Assembly: GCA_016930475.1 (NCBI GenBank)
Contig: JAFGGR010000019.1
Span: 1 to 9,758, forward strand
Direction of reading: 5' to 3'
Length of the DNA: 9,758 bases
Source of the DNA: Clostridiales bacterium
GTDB lineage: Bacteria; Bacillota; Clostridia; Saccharofermentanales; Saccharofermentanaceae
Every line of letters starts with the position of its first letter. The first letter of the stretch is position 1. This document shows, one piece after another, positions 1-5,590 of this stretch. A program made the position numbers and the translations under genes. The notes under the pieces were generated by a model. That model made no database searches. It was not told the DNA's origin and saw only the letters and a list, made by a program, of their open reading frames with translations.

Positions 1-117
1 CCTCGCGGCACCTGTGATTGACCGCTTACTGCTGCTTCCTTCCGGACCTGACAGGGTTCACGGGTCACATCGCACGAGACCCGAGACCGACCGCAGACCG
101 GACGGGACGAAAAGCGT
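1..117 (-). ncRNA. ffs: Signal recognition particle RNA, small bacterial type, 3' end cut by window edge
   Basis: Read on the minus strand, this stretch carries the universally conserved SRP RNA domain IV apical hairpin: GTCAGGTCCGGAAGGAAGCAGC at about 30-52, with the GGAA tetraloop and the A/C-rich internal loop that bind the Ffh M domain. Flanking strands continue the helix: GTGAC and CTCG on the 5' side pair with partners near the left edge. The RNA works with Ffh and FtsY to target nascent membrane proteins to the translocon or YidC. The 5' end is placed about 7 nt below a TATAAT box. Only about 80 nt precede the tetraloop, which suggests the small 4.5S-like form without an Alu domain rather than the ~270-nt Bacillus form. 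The 3' end lies beyond position 1. Confidence 0.9.
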
Positions 118-123
118 GAGCAA

Positions 124-152
124 ATTATAACATAAAACATAAGATCGTGGAA
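124..152 (-). promoter_or_regulatory. Promoter of the SRP RNA gene
   Basis: On the minus strand a perfect TATAAT (124-129) is followed about 7 nt later by the likely RNA start near 117. With a 17-bp spacer the -35 position is TTCCAC (147-152), a weak match. The -35 box falls inside a short inverted repeat (143-158). The -10 call is strong; the -35 call is tentative. Confidence 0.6.
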
Positions 153-158
153 ACGATC
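131..158 (-). terminator. Possible weak terminator of the fhs operon
   Basis: A perfect 6-bp inverted repeat, GATCGT/ACGATC with a 4-nt loop (143-158), lies 35 bp past the stop of the upstream minus-strand gene and is followed on that strand by a T-rich but interrupted run (TTATGTTTTATG). The stem is short and the T-run imperfect, so efficient termination is doubtful. It overlaps the SRP RNA promoter. Confidence 0.3.
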
Positions 159-192
159 ACAGAGATCCAAACATCTTCGCGCGACAGCCCAT

Positions 193-1434
193 TCAGGTAT
201 AGCAGTAGCGAATGTAGTCTGCGACCATCGTGGCGAGATCCTTCATGATTTCAGCCGAATATTCCTGTGATTCGGATTCTGCGGTAACACAAAGAATGAT
301 CGGCTCCTCACAAATGATGATCGCCACTTCCGCAGAGCTGTTAAAATTTTTATTGATCCCTGATTTTTGAAAGATTTGAGCTGCTTGAGGGAAGGAATCG
401 GCGAATGCGGATTCGGAAGATGTCACGGCCAAATCATTTATCATGGGCTGATAGTGCTCGGGGTATGCCAGGTACAGGGAATAAAGCTCTTGCGCATAGC
501 GGGCCAGATCCTGTGCGCTCGAGCGCCTCGGACCGGATCGCGGGATGTTTGCGTAGTCGACATAATTATAAATGGAAGAAAAGTCAACGATTCGACTGAT
601 CGAGCAGAAACGCTCGCTGACTTCTTCGATACCGCCCAGGCGACGGAGGATCATCGCCGTCGCGATATTATCCGAAGCAGCAAGAGAGAGCTGCGACAAC
701 GTCCGAATGTAATACTGTGCTCCGATATCGCGAGAGATGATCTCACCGGGACCTTCGGTATAGTCTGATTTTTCGTATTCGAGTATTTCCATCAAGAAAA
801 GAGTACCGCCGCGGGCTTCCTCATACAGGATCAAATTGATCGGCAGATTGATCGCTCCGCCGACGACAAAGGGGGATAGATCATTGTTTCCGAATTCCTC
901 ATTGTTTTTAAGATTGATGTAGTAAAAACCGATGCGGGAGCCCGGACTTTCTTGGATGTATTGTTTCACGGCTTGCTTTAGTTTGGCCAATGCGATATCC
1001 CGCTCCTCGTGGGATACGGATTGAAGAAGATCGCTGTATTCGAAAAAGATGTCATTTTCCGGAGGCGGAACGACCGGTTTCTTGGATCGGGTGGTCGAGC
1101 TGCCCGGCTCCGAAGATGACGAGGTTGTCTCTGTTGAGTCGGTGCTTGAGTCGGCGGTTGTTTCCGAAGGATCAGACGGAAGAGAGGGATCGGAATTGTC
1201 GCCGGAGGGAGGCGAAGACTCATTTGTAACGGGGGCGGATGAAGCCGTAGACGAAGGATCGCTGTCGAACGGGAATACCTCGTCCATTTCTCTTTTGGTC
1301 CCGAGAACGTAAAAAACCAGCAGGAGCGCGAGAAAAACCACGATCGCCAGCGACAATATTATGATATTCCTGACCTGCCGAGTTCGCTTGAGTCGGCTGG
1401 CGGAGGCAACATACAGTGATTTCGGGTTTTTCAT
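193..1434 (-). CDS. Membrane-anchored beta-lactamase-fold protein lacking the SxxK catalytic motif
   Basis: The 413-residue protein has a basic N-terminus, one membrane segment (about 24-44), a low-complexity Ser/Thr/Pro/Asp linker (about 55-125) and an extracytoplasmic domain resembling class A beta-lactamase / serine hydrolase (Beta-lactamase2) domains. Later motifs are present: SDN at 254-256 and KSG at 357-359. At the nucleophile site the sequence is FVVGGAINLPIN (189-200), where active relatives read F-x-x-x-S-x-x-K-L; the Ser position is Gly193 and the Lys position is Asn196. I infer an inactive, perhaps ligand-binding, cell-surface protein, since known relatives hydrolyse beta-lactams or act on cell wall. 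It lies 32 bp downstream of fhs on the same strand, so co-transcription is likely. The ribosome site before the ATG is weak (AGG about 4 nt upstream). Fold assignment is fairly sure; function is unknown. Confidence 0.8.
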   Translation of the reverse strand: MKNPKSLYVASASRLKRTRQVRNIIILSLAIVVFLALLLVFYVLGTKREMDEVFPFDSDPSSTASSAPVTNESSPPSGDNSDPSLPSDPSETTADSSTDSTETTSSSSEPGSSTTRSKKPVVPPPENDIFFEYSDLLQSVSHEERDIALAKLKQAVKQYIQESPGSRIGFYYINLKNNEEFGNNDLSPFVVGGAINLPINLILYEEARGGTLFLMEILEYEKSDYTEGPGEIISRDIGAQYYIRTLSQLSLAASDNIATAMILRRLGGIEEVSERFCSISRIVDFSSIYNYVDYANIPRSGPRRSSAQDLARYAQELYSLYLAYPEHYQPMINDLAVTSSESAFADSFPQAAQIFQKSGINKNFNSSAEVAIIICEEPIILCVTAESESQEYSAEIMKDLATMVADYIRYCYT

Positions 1435-1466
1435 TTTGCCTGTACTCTCTTTGTGGTGGATGAAAA

Positions 1467-3143
1467 CTAAAACAGACCCTCTATCACTCCGTTCGCGTCG
1501 ATGTCTATGCTTTCGGCGGCCGGCTTCGGAGGCAGACCGGGCATGGTAACGATATTGCCGGTCAAGACGACTAAATAGCCGGCGCCGGAGGACAGGTACA
1601 CATCGCGCACGGTGAGCGAATAGTCTTGCGGTCTGCCCAATGCTTTTGCATCGTCGGAAAGCGAATATTGAGTCTTGGCGACGCAGATGGGAAGCCCTCC
1701 GAACCCGAGCTTTTCGAAGGCGCGGATTTTTTCGAGCGCGTCCGGCAGTATATCGACACCGGAAGCACCGTATATCGTTGTCGCCAGTGCCCGGATTTTC
1801 TCTTCTACACTCTGATCCAACTCATATACATACCGAGGCCGTTTGGTAAGGTTCGGTTTTTCGAAAACGGATAGGATCTCTTTGGCGAGTTCAAGGCCGC
1901 CGTCGCCGCCGCGGGCATAGACATCTACCGGCGCGAAAAGTGCGCCGCTCGATTCGCACATTTCGCGGATACAATCCAGCTCTTCCTCGGTGTCCGTCGG
2001 AAAACGATTGCTTGCCACGAAACAGGGAATTCCGAACCGATTCATATTCTCGATGTGCTTTTCAAGGTTCGAAAAGCCGCGCTTGACCGCTTCCGTGTCC
2101 GACTCGGAAAGGTTTGCCTTCGGGATGCCCGCGTTATACTTAAGCGATCGTACCGTTGCGACAATGACGACCGAATCCGGCCAGATCCCAGCGGCTCTGC
2201 ACTTGATGTCCAAGAATTTTTCCGCTCCGAGGTCGGCGCCGAAGCCGGCTTCGGTAATCAAAACATCCGAAAGTTTCAAACCCATTCGAGTTGCGATGAT
2301 GCTGTTGCACCCGTGAGAAATATTCGCAAAAGGCCCGCCGTGCACCAGCGCGGGCACATGCTCGACCGATTGAACCAAATTCGGACAAATCGCGTCCTTT
2401 AACAAGACGGCCATGGCTCCCTCGGCGTGCAAATCTCCCGCGGTAACCATTTTGCCGTCTTCGTCGTACGCGACGGAAATAGCGGCCAACCTGGCTTTTA
2501 GATCGGTCATATCGGAAGCAAGGCACAGGATCGCCATCACTTCGGAAGCCGCGGTGATCGAAAAGACTTCCTTACGCTCAACGCCGGAATTGCCTCCTCC
2601 GACACCGATCACCGTGTTGCGAAGCGCGCGGTCGTTCATATCCAGACACCGCTTCCAGAGAATTCGTTTCGGATCGATCCGAAGGGCGTTGCCCTGGAAA
2701 AGATGATTGTCGACCATAGCCGCCAAGAGGTTATTTGCCGAAGTGATCGCGTGAAGGTCTCCGGTGAAATGCAGATTGATATCGTCCATCGGCAGGACCT
2801 GGGAGTATCCACCCCCGGCAGCGCCGCCTTTGACGCCGAATACCGGGCCGAGTGAGGGCTCGCGTAAAGCCAGCATGACCTTTTGGTCCAATATGGAAAG
2901 GGCTTGAGCCAATCCGATGCTGACGGTTGTTTTCCCTTCGCCGGCAGGCGTGGGATTCATTGCGGTGACCAGCACCATCTTTCCGTCGGGTCGGTCTGAA
3001 TGGCGGTCGAGCAGTGAAAGCGGAATCTTTGCTTTGTATTTTCCGTAATGATCGAGATCAGAAGGATCGATCTCCAGCTTTGAAGCAATTTCCGAGATGG
3101 GAAGCATTTTTGCGTTTCTTGCAATTTCGATATCACTTTGCAT
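1467..3143 (-). CDS. fhs: Formate-tetrahydrofolate ligase (10-formyl-THF synthetase)
   Basis: Cytoplasmic enzyme making 10-formyl-THF from formate, THF and ATP, which supplies purine synthesis and initiator-tRNA formylation and, in acetogens, the methyl branch of the Wood-Ljungdahl pathway. The 558-residue protein matches the usual family length. It has the P-loop-like PTPAGEGKT (64-72), the family signature beginning REPSLGPVFGVKGGAAGG (94-111) and a conserved C-terminus rich in Gly/Pro (TMPGLPPKPAA). The frame stays open upstream to 3233, but the family N-terminus (M-x-S-D-I-E-I-A) starts at the ATG at 3143, preceded by AAAGGA about 11 nt upstream, so the longer version is rejected. Nothing else of the acetyl-CoA pathway is in the window, so the broader metabolic role cannot be told. 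It is the first gene of a leftward unit. Confidence 0.97.
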   Translation of the reverse strand: MQSDIEIARNAKMLPISEIASKLEIDPSDLDHYGKYKAKIPLSLLDRHSDRPDGKMVLVTAMNPTPAGEGKTTVSIGLAQALSILDQKVMLALREPSLGPVFGVKGGAAGGGYSQVLPMDDINLHFTGDLHAITSANNLLAAMVDNHLFQGNALRIDPKRILWKRCLDMNDRALRNTVIGVGGGNSGVERKEVFSITAASEVMAILCLASDMTDLKARLAAISVAYDEDGKMVTAGDLHAEGAMAVLLKDAICPNLVQSVEHVPALVHGGPFANISHGCNSIIATRMGLKLSDVLITEAGFGADLGAEKFLDIKCRAAGIWPDSVVIVATVRSLKYNAGIPKANLSESDTEAVKRGFSNLEKHIENMNRFGIPCFVASNRFPTDTEEELDCIREMCESSGALFAPVDVYARGGDGGLELAKEILSVFEKPNLTKRPRYVYELDQSVEEKIRALATTIYGASGVDILPDALEKIRAFEKLGFGGLPICVAKTQYSLSDDAKALGRPQDYSLTVRDVYLSSGAGYLVVLTGNIVTMPGLPPKPAAESIDIDANGVIEGLF

Positions 3144-3243
3144 CGTTTCGTGTTTCCTTTCCGGCGTGAGAGCGGTATAGACTCGGGCAAATGATGTGTC
3201 GGACGGTGCCAATGATCGCGGCAGATCAGGCATATTCGTAAAA

Positions 3244-3291
3244 CCACAATATTTGGCGTTGATTGTCTAAAATAACCACAATAAGTTGTGT
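3244..3291. promoter_or_regulatory. Tandem NrdR-like operator boxes
   Basis: Two 16-bp elements, CCACAATATTTGGCGT (3244-3259) and CCACAATAAGTTGTGT (3276-3291), are separated by 16 bp, a start-to-start distance of 32 bp or three helical turns. Against an idealised NrdR box ACACAATATATTGTGT they match at 12 and 13 of 16 positions by hand count. Paired boxes 15-16 bp apart are the known hallmark of NrdR, the ATP/dATP-sensing repressor of ribonucleotide reductase genes. The second box ends 6 bp before the veg -35 hexamer. The similarity is visible; binding by NrdR and the regulated gene (veg or fhs) are inference. Confidence 0.4.
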
Positions 3292-3297
3292 TAAACA

Positions 3298-3326
3298 TTG
3301 ACAATTCATCAAATAATTGTTATAAT
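3298..3326 (+). promoter_or_regulatory. Perfect consensus sigma-A promoter for veg
   Basis: TTGACA (3298-3303), a 17-bp spacer, and TATAAT (3321-3326) match the vegetative consensus at every hexamer position. The expected start is near 3333, giving a leader of roughly 187 nt before the chosen veg start. The veg promoter of Bacillus subtilis is also known as an unusually strong vegetative promoter, which fits the assignment. Confidence 0.85.
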
Positions 3327-3367
3327 CCTGAATCAGTAGGATTGGTACAGACCGCCGATTGATTTTC

Positions 3368-3396
3368 AGTATAGGACATGTAAAGATGTCAGGCAA
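3368..3396 (-). promoter_or_regulatory. Candidate promoter for fhs
   Basis: On the minus strand TTGCCT (3391-3396), a 17-bp spacer and TATACT (3368-3373) make a moderate sigma-A match (4/6 and 5/6). The start would be near 3361, giving an fhs leader of about 218 nt that runs through the NrdR-like boxes. It would face the veg promoter, so the two transcripts would overlap at their 5' ends. Other weaker fhs promoters inside 3230-3300 are not excluded. Confidence 0.35.
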
Positions 3397-3418
3397 GTAC
3401 TGTCTTTGGTTCATTTAG
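3386..3418 (+). CDS. Possible 10-residue leader peptide in the veg leader
   Basis: The short frame encodes MSGKYCLWFI and stops with TAG. AGGA (3373-3376) stands 9 nt before its ATG, a workable ribosome site. It lies wholly in the untranslated leader between the veg promoter and the veg start. No attenuator with a T-run follows closely, so a regulatory role is a guess, and such short frames occur by chance. Confidence 0.15.
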   Translation: MSGKYCLWFI

Positions 3419-3507
3419 AACGTGGGATTATTTTTTGTATTTCTGAGGAATAATTGGAACGGTTCACGGTGCGGAAGGCAGGGATCATGGCGCGGGATGG
3501 ATATGGC

Positions 3508-3512
3508 GGAGG
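3508..3512 (+). promoter_or_regulatory. Ribosome binding site that fixes the veg start
   Basis: GGAGG sits 7 nt before GTG at 3520, ideal spacing. The frame also opens at TTG 3454 (GAGGA only 4 nt upstream) and ATG 3487 (no good site). The Veg family homology begins right after the GTG, so 3520 is preferred. Confidence 0.75.
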
Positions 3513-3519
3513 TATAAAC

Positions 3520-3789
3520 GTGATTGTTAAGTCAGATTTGGAAGCATGTAAAAAGGATCTTCAGAATTTTATCGGAAGTCGTATTCGCCTTACTTCGAAC
3601 GGAGGAAGAAAACGCATTATCGTTCACGAAGGAGTTCTGGATCATTGTTATCCGAATGTGTTTACCGTTCGGTGCAGTCGGCAGAATTGTGACATGACTC
3701 CCGAAGTCGTTTCCTATAGCTATGTTGATGTTCTCACCAAGGCGGTCGAGATCGCCATGGTTTCCGCCGTGTCGGTAAGTGCCGGCTGA
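3520..3789 (+). CDS. veg: Veg-family protein
   Basis: The 89-residue product matches the small Veg family (86 residues in Bacillus subtilis). Recognisable blocks are the N-terminal K-S-D-L-E helix, IGSRIRLTSNGGRKRI (18-33) with the family's L-x-x-N-G-G-R hallmark, the G-V-L-x-x-x-Y-P-x-V-F segment (38-48) and VSYSYVDVLT (64-73). In B. subtilis Veg is highly expressed in vegetative growth and has been linked to biofilm gene expression; its biochemical activity is not established. The start is GTG, chosen from the GGAGG site 7 nt upstream and from family length. The next gene is ispE, an arrangement also seen around veg in Bacillus. Oddities compared with the Bacillus protein are several cysteines, including a C-x4-C pair at 52-57, and a short Val/Ser/Ala-rich C-terminal extension. 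Confidence 0.9.
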   Translation: MIVKSDLEACKKDLQNFIGSRIRLTSNGGRKRIIVHEGVLDHCYPNVFTVRCSRQNCDMTPEVVSYSYVDVLTKAVEIAMVSAVSVSAG

Positions 3790-3847
3790 ATACGGTGACG
3801 GACACCGCATCCCGGTGACCGCAGCATCGATATGACCCCGAATGGTG

Positions 3848-3853
3848 TATAAT
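3848..3853 (+). promoter_or_regulatory. Candidate -10 box for ispE
   Basis: TATAAT at 3848-3853 would start transcripts near 3860, about 47 nt before ispE. No good -35 hexamer is present at 16-18 bp (CATCGA at 17 bp). The start point falls inside the 5' arm of the following hairpin, so RNA from this promoter would not form the full terminator. Confidence 0.4.
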
Positions 3854-3854
3854 C

Positions 3855-3890
3855 AGAACTGTCTCGAATGGATGCGGGACAGTTCTTTTT
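3855..3890 (+). terminator. Intrinsic terminator between veg and ispE
   Basis: A perfect 9-bp stem, AGAACTGTC (3855-3863) with GACAGTTCT (3878-3886), encloses a 14-nt loop and runs directly into a T-tract (3886-3890). It should end veg transcripts about 100 nt after the veg stop. The T-tract ends 5 nt before the ispE ribosome site (AAGGAG, 3895-3900). Confidence 0.75.
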
Positions 3891-3906
3891 GTTGAAGGAG
3901 CAAACG

Positions 3907-4830
3907 ATGAGTGTTTATCAAAAAACGGCCGAAGCATACGCGAAAATCAATCTCTTTCTTCGGATCGAGGGTGTGCGTGAAGACGGGTACCATTACTTGT
4001 CGACCCTGATGCAATCGGTATCGCTTTCGGACACGATCGAGATCATGATCGATCGCTTAGAGCCGTCCTCACGAAAAGCGCCCAAAATCACTCTGGTCCA
4101 TGACGCTGCCGGTCTGTCGCCGAACAAGAAGAATACGATGTTCACCGCCGCGGACGCCTTCCTGAAGAAAATCAATTCTCCTCCGGTGAAAGTTTCAATC
4201 GTTGCTCGAAAGAGGATCCCGGCTATGGCCGGTCTGGGCGGGGGCAGTTCGGATGCCGCTACGGTCCTGCGCATTTTAAATGAAGGGTTCTCCGACATTT
4301 TATCGCATGCAGAATTATCCGAAATTGCGTCGGGCATCGGGGCGGACGTCTCATTTTTTATCGACGGGCAGGCGGCGCTGTGCGAAGGAGTCGGAGAGCG
4401 TATCACACCCATTAAGTCCTTTGTGGATTTGCCGGTTCTGATCATCATTCCTCCTAAAGGGATCGCGACGCCGGAGGCGTATGCGGCCTATGATCGGGAG
4501 TCACGGAGCTTTTCGAGTGGCATACGCGAGGAAAGCGATGTTATGCGGACATTGCTTGCGGATAACGGCTCCGCCATTGACCGTCTGACGAAGATGATCC
4601 CCTCGCTCTATAATGACTTGCAGGAAGTTGCGATCGGTATTGTGCCGAAGATCTCCGAAATCCTGGCTTTTTTCAAAGAACAGCACTGCCTGTATTGTGC
4701 GGTAAGCGGTTCGGGTAGTTCTGTTTTCGGCATATTCAGAGACCCCGAGACGCGTGACCGCGCGAAGGGAGAAGCGGACAAGATATATAAAAAGGGATAT
4801 TCGATAGTCGCATGTCAAACGATCGAATAA
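3907..4830 (+). CDS. ispE: 4-diphosphocytidyl-2-C-methyl-D-erythritol kinase
   Basis: GHMP-superfamily kinase of the MEP (non-mevalonate) isoprenoid pathway; it phosphorylates the 2-hydroxyl of CDP-methylerythritol with ATP in the cytoplasm. The 307-residue protein has all three GHMP motifs: AKINLFLRI (12-20) with the catalytic-site Lys13, the ATP-binding PAMAGLGGGSSDAA (105-118), and the C-terminal Gly-rich SGSGSSVFG. The catalytic Asp is expected in GADVSFF (Asp147). The frame opens upstream at 3868, but that stretch is the terminator, and the ATG at 3907 has AAGGAG 6 nt upstream, so 3907 is the start. It follows veg as in Bacillus but is separated by a terminator and may use its own -10 box. 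Its presence says the organism makes isoprenoids by the MEP route. Confidence 0.96.
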   Translation: MSVYQKTAEAYAKINLFLRIEGVREDGYHYLSTLMQSVSLSDTIEIMIDRLEPSSRKAPKITLVHDAAGLSPNKKNTMFTAADAFLKKINSPPVKVSIVARKRIPAMAGLGGGSSDAATVLRILNEGFSDILSHAELSEIASGIGADVSFFIDGQAALCEGVGERITPIKSFVDLPVLIIIPPKGIATPEAYAAYDRESRSFSSGIREESDVMRTLLADNGSAIDRLTKMIPSLYNDLQEVAIGIVPKISEILAFFKEQHCLYCAVSGSGSSVFGIFRDPETRDRAKGEADKIYKKGYSIVACQTIE

Positions 4831-4925
4831 TGATTGGAATCGTTGCCCGTCGGCCGCGTATATACCCCGCAAACGGGAAGAATGAGAAAAATAGGGGGGA
4901 AAGACCGTTCGGAGGCAAGATGCTG

Positions 4926-4955
4926 TTGACAGAACGGGGTCAAGCCTTGTATAAT
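4926..4955 (+). promoter_or_regulatory. rpmH promoter with perfect hexamers
   Basis: TTGACA (4926-4931), an 18-bp spacer and TATAAT (4950-4955) precede rpmH by about 65 bp. The expected start is near 4962. This is a fitting strength for a ribosomal protein gene and separates rpmH from ispE, which ends about 95 bp upstream. Confidence 0.8.
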
Positions 4956-5019
4956 CCTAACGCTGTTCGGCTACTGCCGGATGATACGATGATCGCTGAC
5001 TTTCGGAGGAATACGCCAC

Positions 5020-5154
5020 ATGAAGATGACATATCAGCCTAAGAAAAGACACAGATCCAAAGAGCACGGCTTTCTGAAAAGAATGAGTACGGCCGGCGGC
5101 AGAAGCGTTCTCCAGAGAAGAAGACTCAAGGGAAGAAAACGTCTGTCGGCTTAA
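5020..5154 (+). CDS. rpmH: 50S ribosomal protein L34
   Basis: This 44-residue, strongly basic protein is a typical bL34: MKMTYQPKKRHRSKEHGF at the start, then an R-M-S-T-A-G-G-R core and the K-G-R-K-R-L-S-A end. L34 binds 23S rRNA in the large subunit. The ATG at 5020 is preceded by GGAGGA at 9 nt; an internal ATG at 5026 is possible but would remove the family's first two residues. It is the head of the rpmH-rnpA-yidD-yidC-jag-mnmE-mnmG cluster, which in many bacteria borders dnaA and the replication origin. A terminator begins on the stop codon and separates it from rnpA. Confidence 0.97.
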   Translation: MKMTYQPKKRHRSKEHGFLKRMSTAGGRSVLQRRRLKGRKRLSA

Positions 5155-5183
5155 GGACCGCCTTCACGGGGTCCTTATTTTTT
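5152..5183 (+). terminator. Terminator/attenuator starting on the rpmH stop codon
   Basis: TAAGGACC (5152-5159) pairs perfectly with GGTCCTTA (5170-5177) over 8 bp with a 10-nt loop, followed by six T residues (5178-5183). The first three bases of the stem are the rpmH stop codon. No new promoter is visible before rnpA, so rnpA must depend on read-through; this would set a high L34 to RnpA ratio. Confidence 0.85.
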
Positions 5184-5209
5184 AGTTCCCCGGAATTGGA
5201 AGTATGACC

Positions 5210-5590
5210 ATGAAAAGCTCCCAGCCACTGCGCTACAATTATGAGTTCTCACGCGTATATAAGCGCGGGAAGCGTATGTCCGGAAAGCACGTTGTCATCC
5301 ATTTTTTCAAGCGACCCCGGGGACTCCGGCACAACCTGACGCCCATTGCACCCGACATGAACCGCGTCGGCTTTTCGGGGAACCGAAGGATAAAGGGCGC
5401 AGTGAAAAGAAATCGCGCAAGAAGGCTTCTTCGGGAAAGCTACCGGTCGATCGAAAAGGACTTGCCGCTCGGATTTGATTTTATCATCATGATGAAATAT
5501 GCCGACCCGCTTCCCACATTTGCGGAGGTGGACGAGGAAATGAGACAACTGTTCGGGCGGTGGACGAAAGCGGGCGATAAAGGTCGATGA
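5210..5590 (+). CDS. rnpA: Ribonuclease P protein component
   Basis: Basic protein partner of the RNase P RNA; it helps bind precursor tRNA leaders during 5' maturation. The 126-residue product has the N-terminal E-F-S-R-V-Y-K-R-G block (12-20), and the RNR signature in GAVKRNRARRLLRE (63-76). The segment normally reading VGFSVSKK is VGFSGNRR here (53-60), a mild divergence that keeps the positive charge. Two in-frame ATGs are close: 5204 and 5210. GGAAG at 5198-5202 is 7 nt from 5210 but adjacent to 5204, so 5210 is favoured, with 5204 as the alternative. It is 55 bp after rpmH with a terminator between, and its TGA overlaps the yidD start as ATGA, implying coupled translation. Confidence 0.93.
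   Translation: MKSSQPLRYNYEFSRVYKRGKRMSGKHVVIHFFKRPRGLRHNLTPIAPDMNRVGFSGNRRIKGAVKRNRARRLLRESYRSIEKDLPLGFDFIIMMKYADPLPTFAEVDEEMRQLFGRWTKAGDKGR

Larger units (their letters stand above)
3144..3519. promoter_or_regulatory. Control region between fhs and veg
   Basis: About 375 bp hold no convincing protein gene. The central part (about 3240-3330) is AT-rich. It contains a perfect sigma-A promoter facing veg, a tandem pair of NrdR-like boxes, a candidate fhs promoter facing the other way, and the long untranslated leader of veg. The fhs side (3144-3240) is not AT-rich. I looked there for a tetrahydrofolate or ZTP riboswitch, both plausible upstream of fhs, and did not find their conserved cores. 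Confidence 0.6.

Noticed and set aside
3144..3233. 30-codon N-terminal extension of fhs
   Set aside because: The extension has no family counterpart; the family N-terminus and a ribosome site mark ATG 3143 as the start.
3144..3243. THF or ZTP riboswitch upstream of fhs
   Set aside because: Neither conserved core could be found in the minus-strand sequence ahead of fhs.
3454..3519. TTG 3454 or ATG 3487 as the veg start
   Set aside because: The extra residues do not belong to the Veg family, and GGAGG at ideal spacing supports GTG 3520; TTG 3454 remains a weaker possibility because GAGGA lies 4 nt upstream.
4846..4877. Inverted repeat CCCGT/ACGGG after ispE as a terminator
   Set aside because: The outer stem is only 5 bp with a long loop and no T-run follows.
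4812..5042. Open frame of 76 codons spanning the ispE end and the rpmH leader
   Set aside because: It covers the rpmH promoter and ribosome site, overlaps both real genes, has no ribosome site of its own and resembles no family I know.
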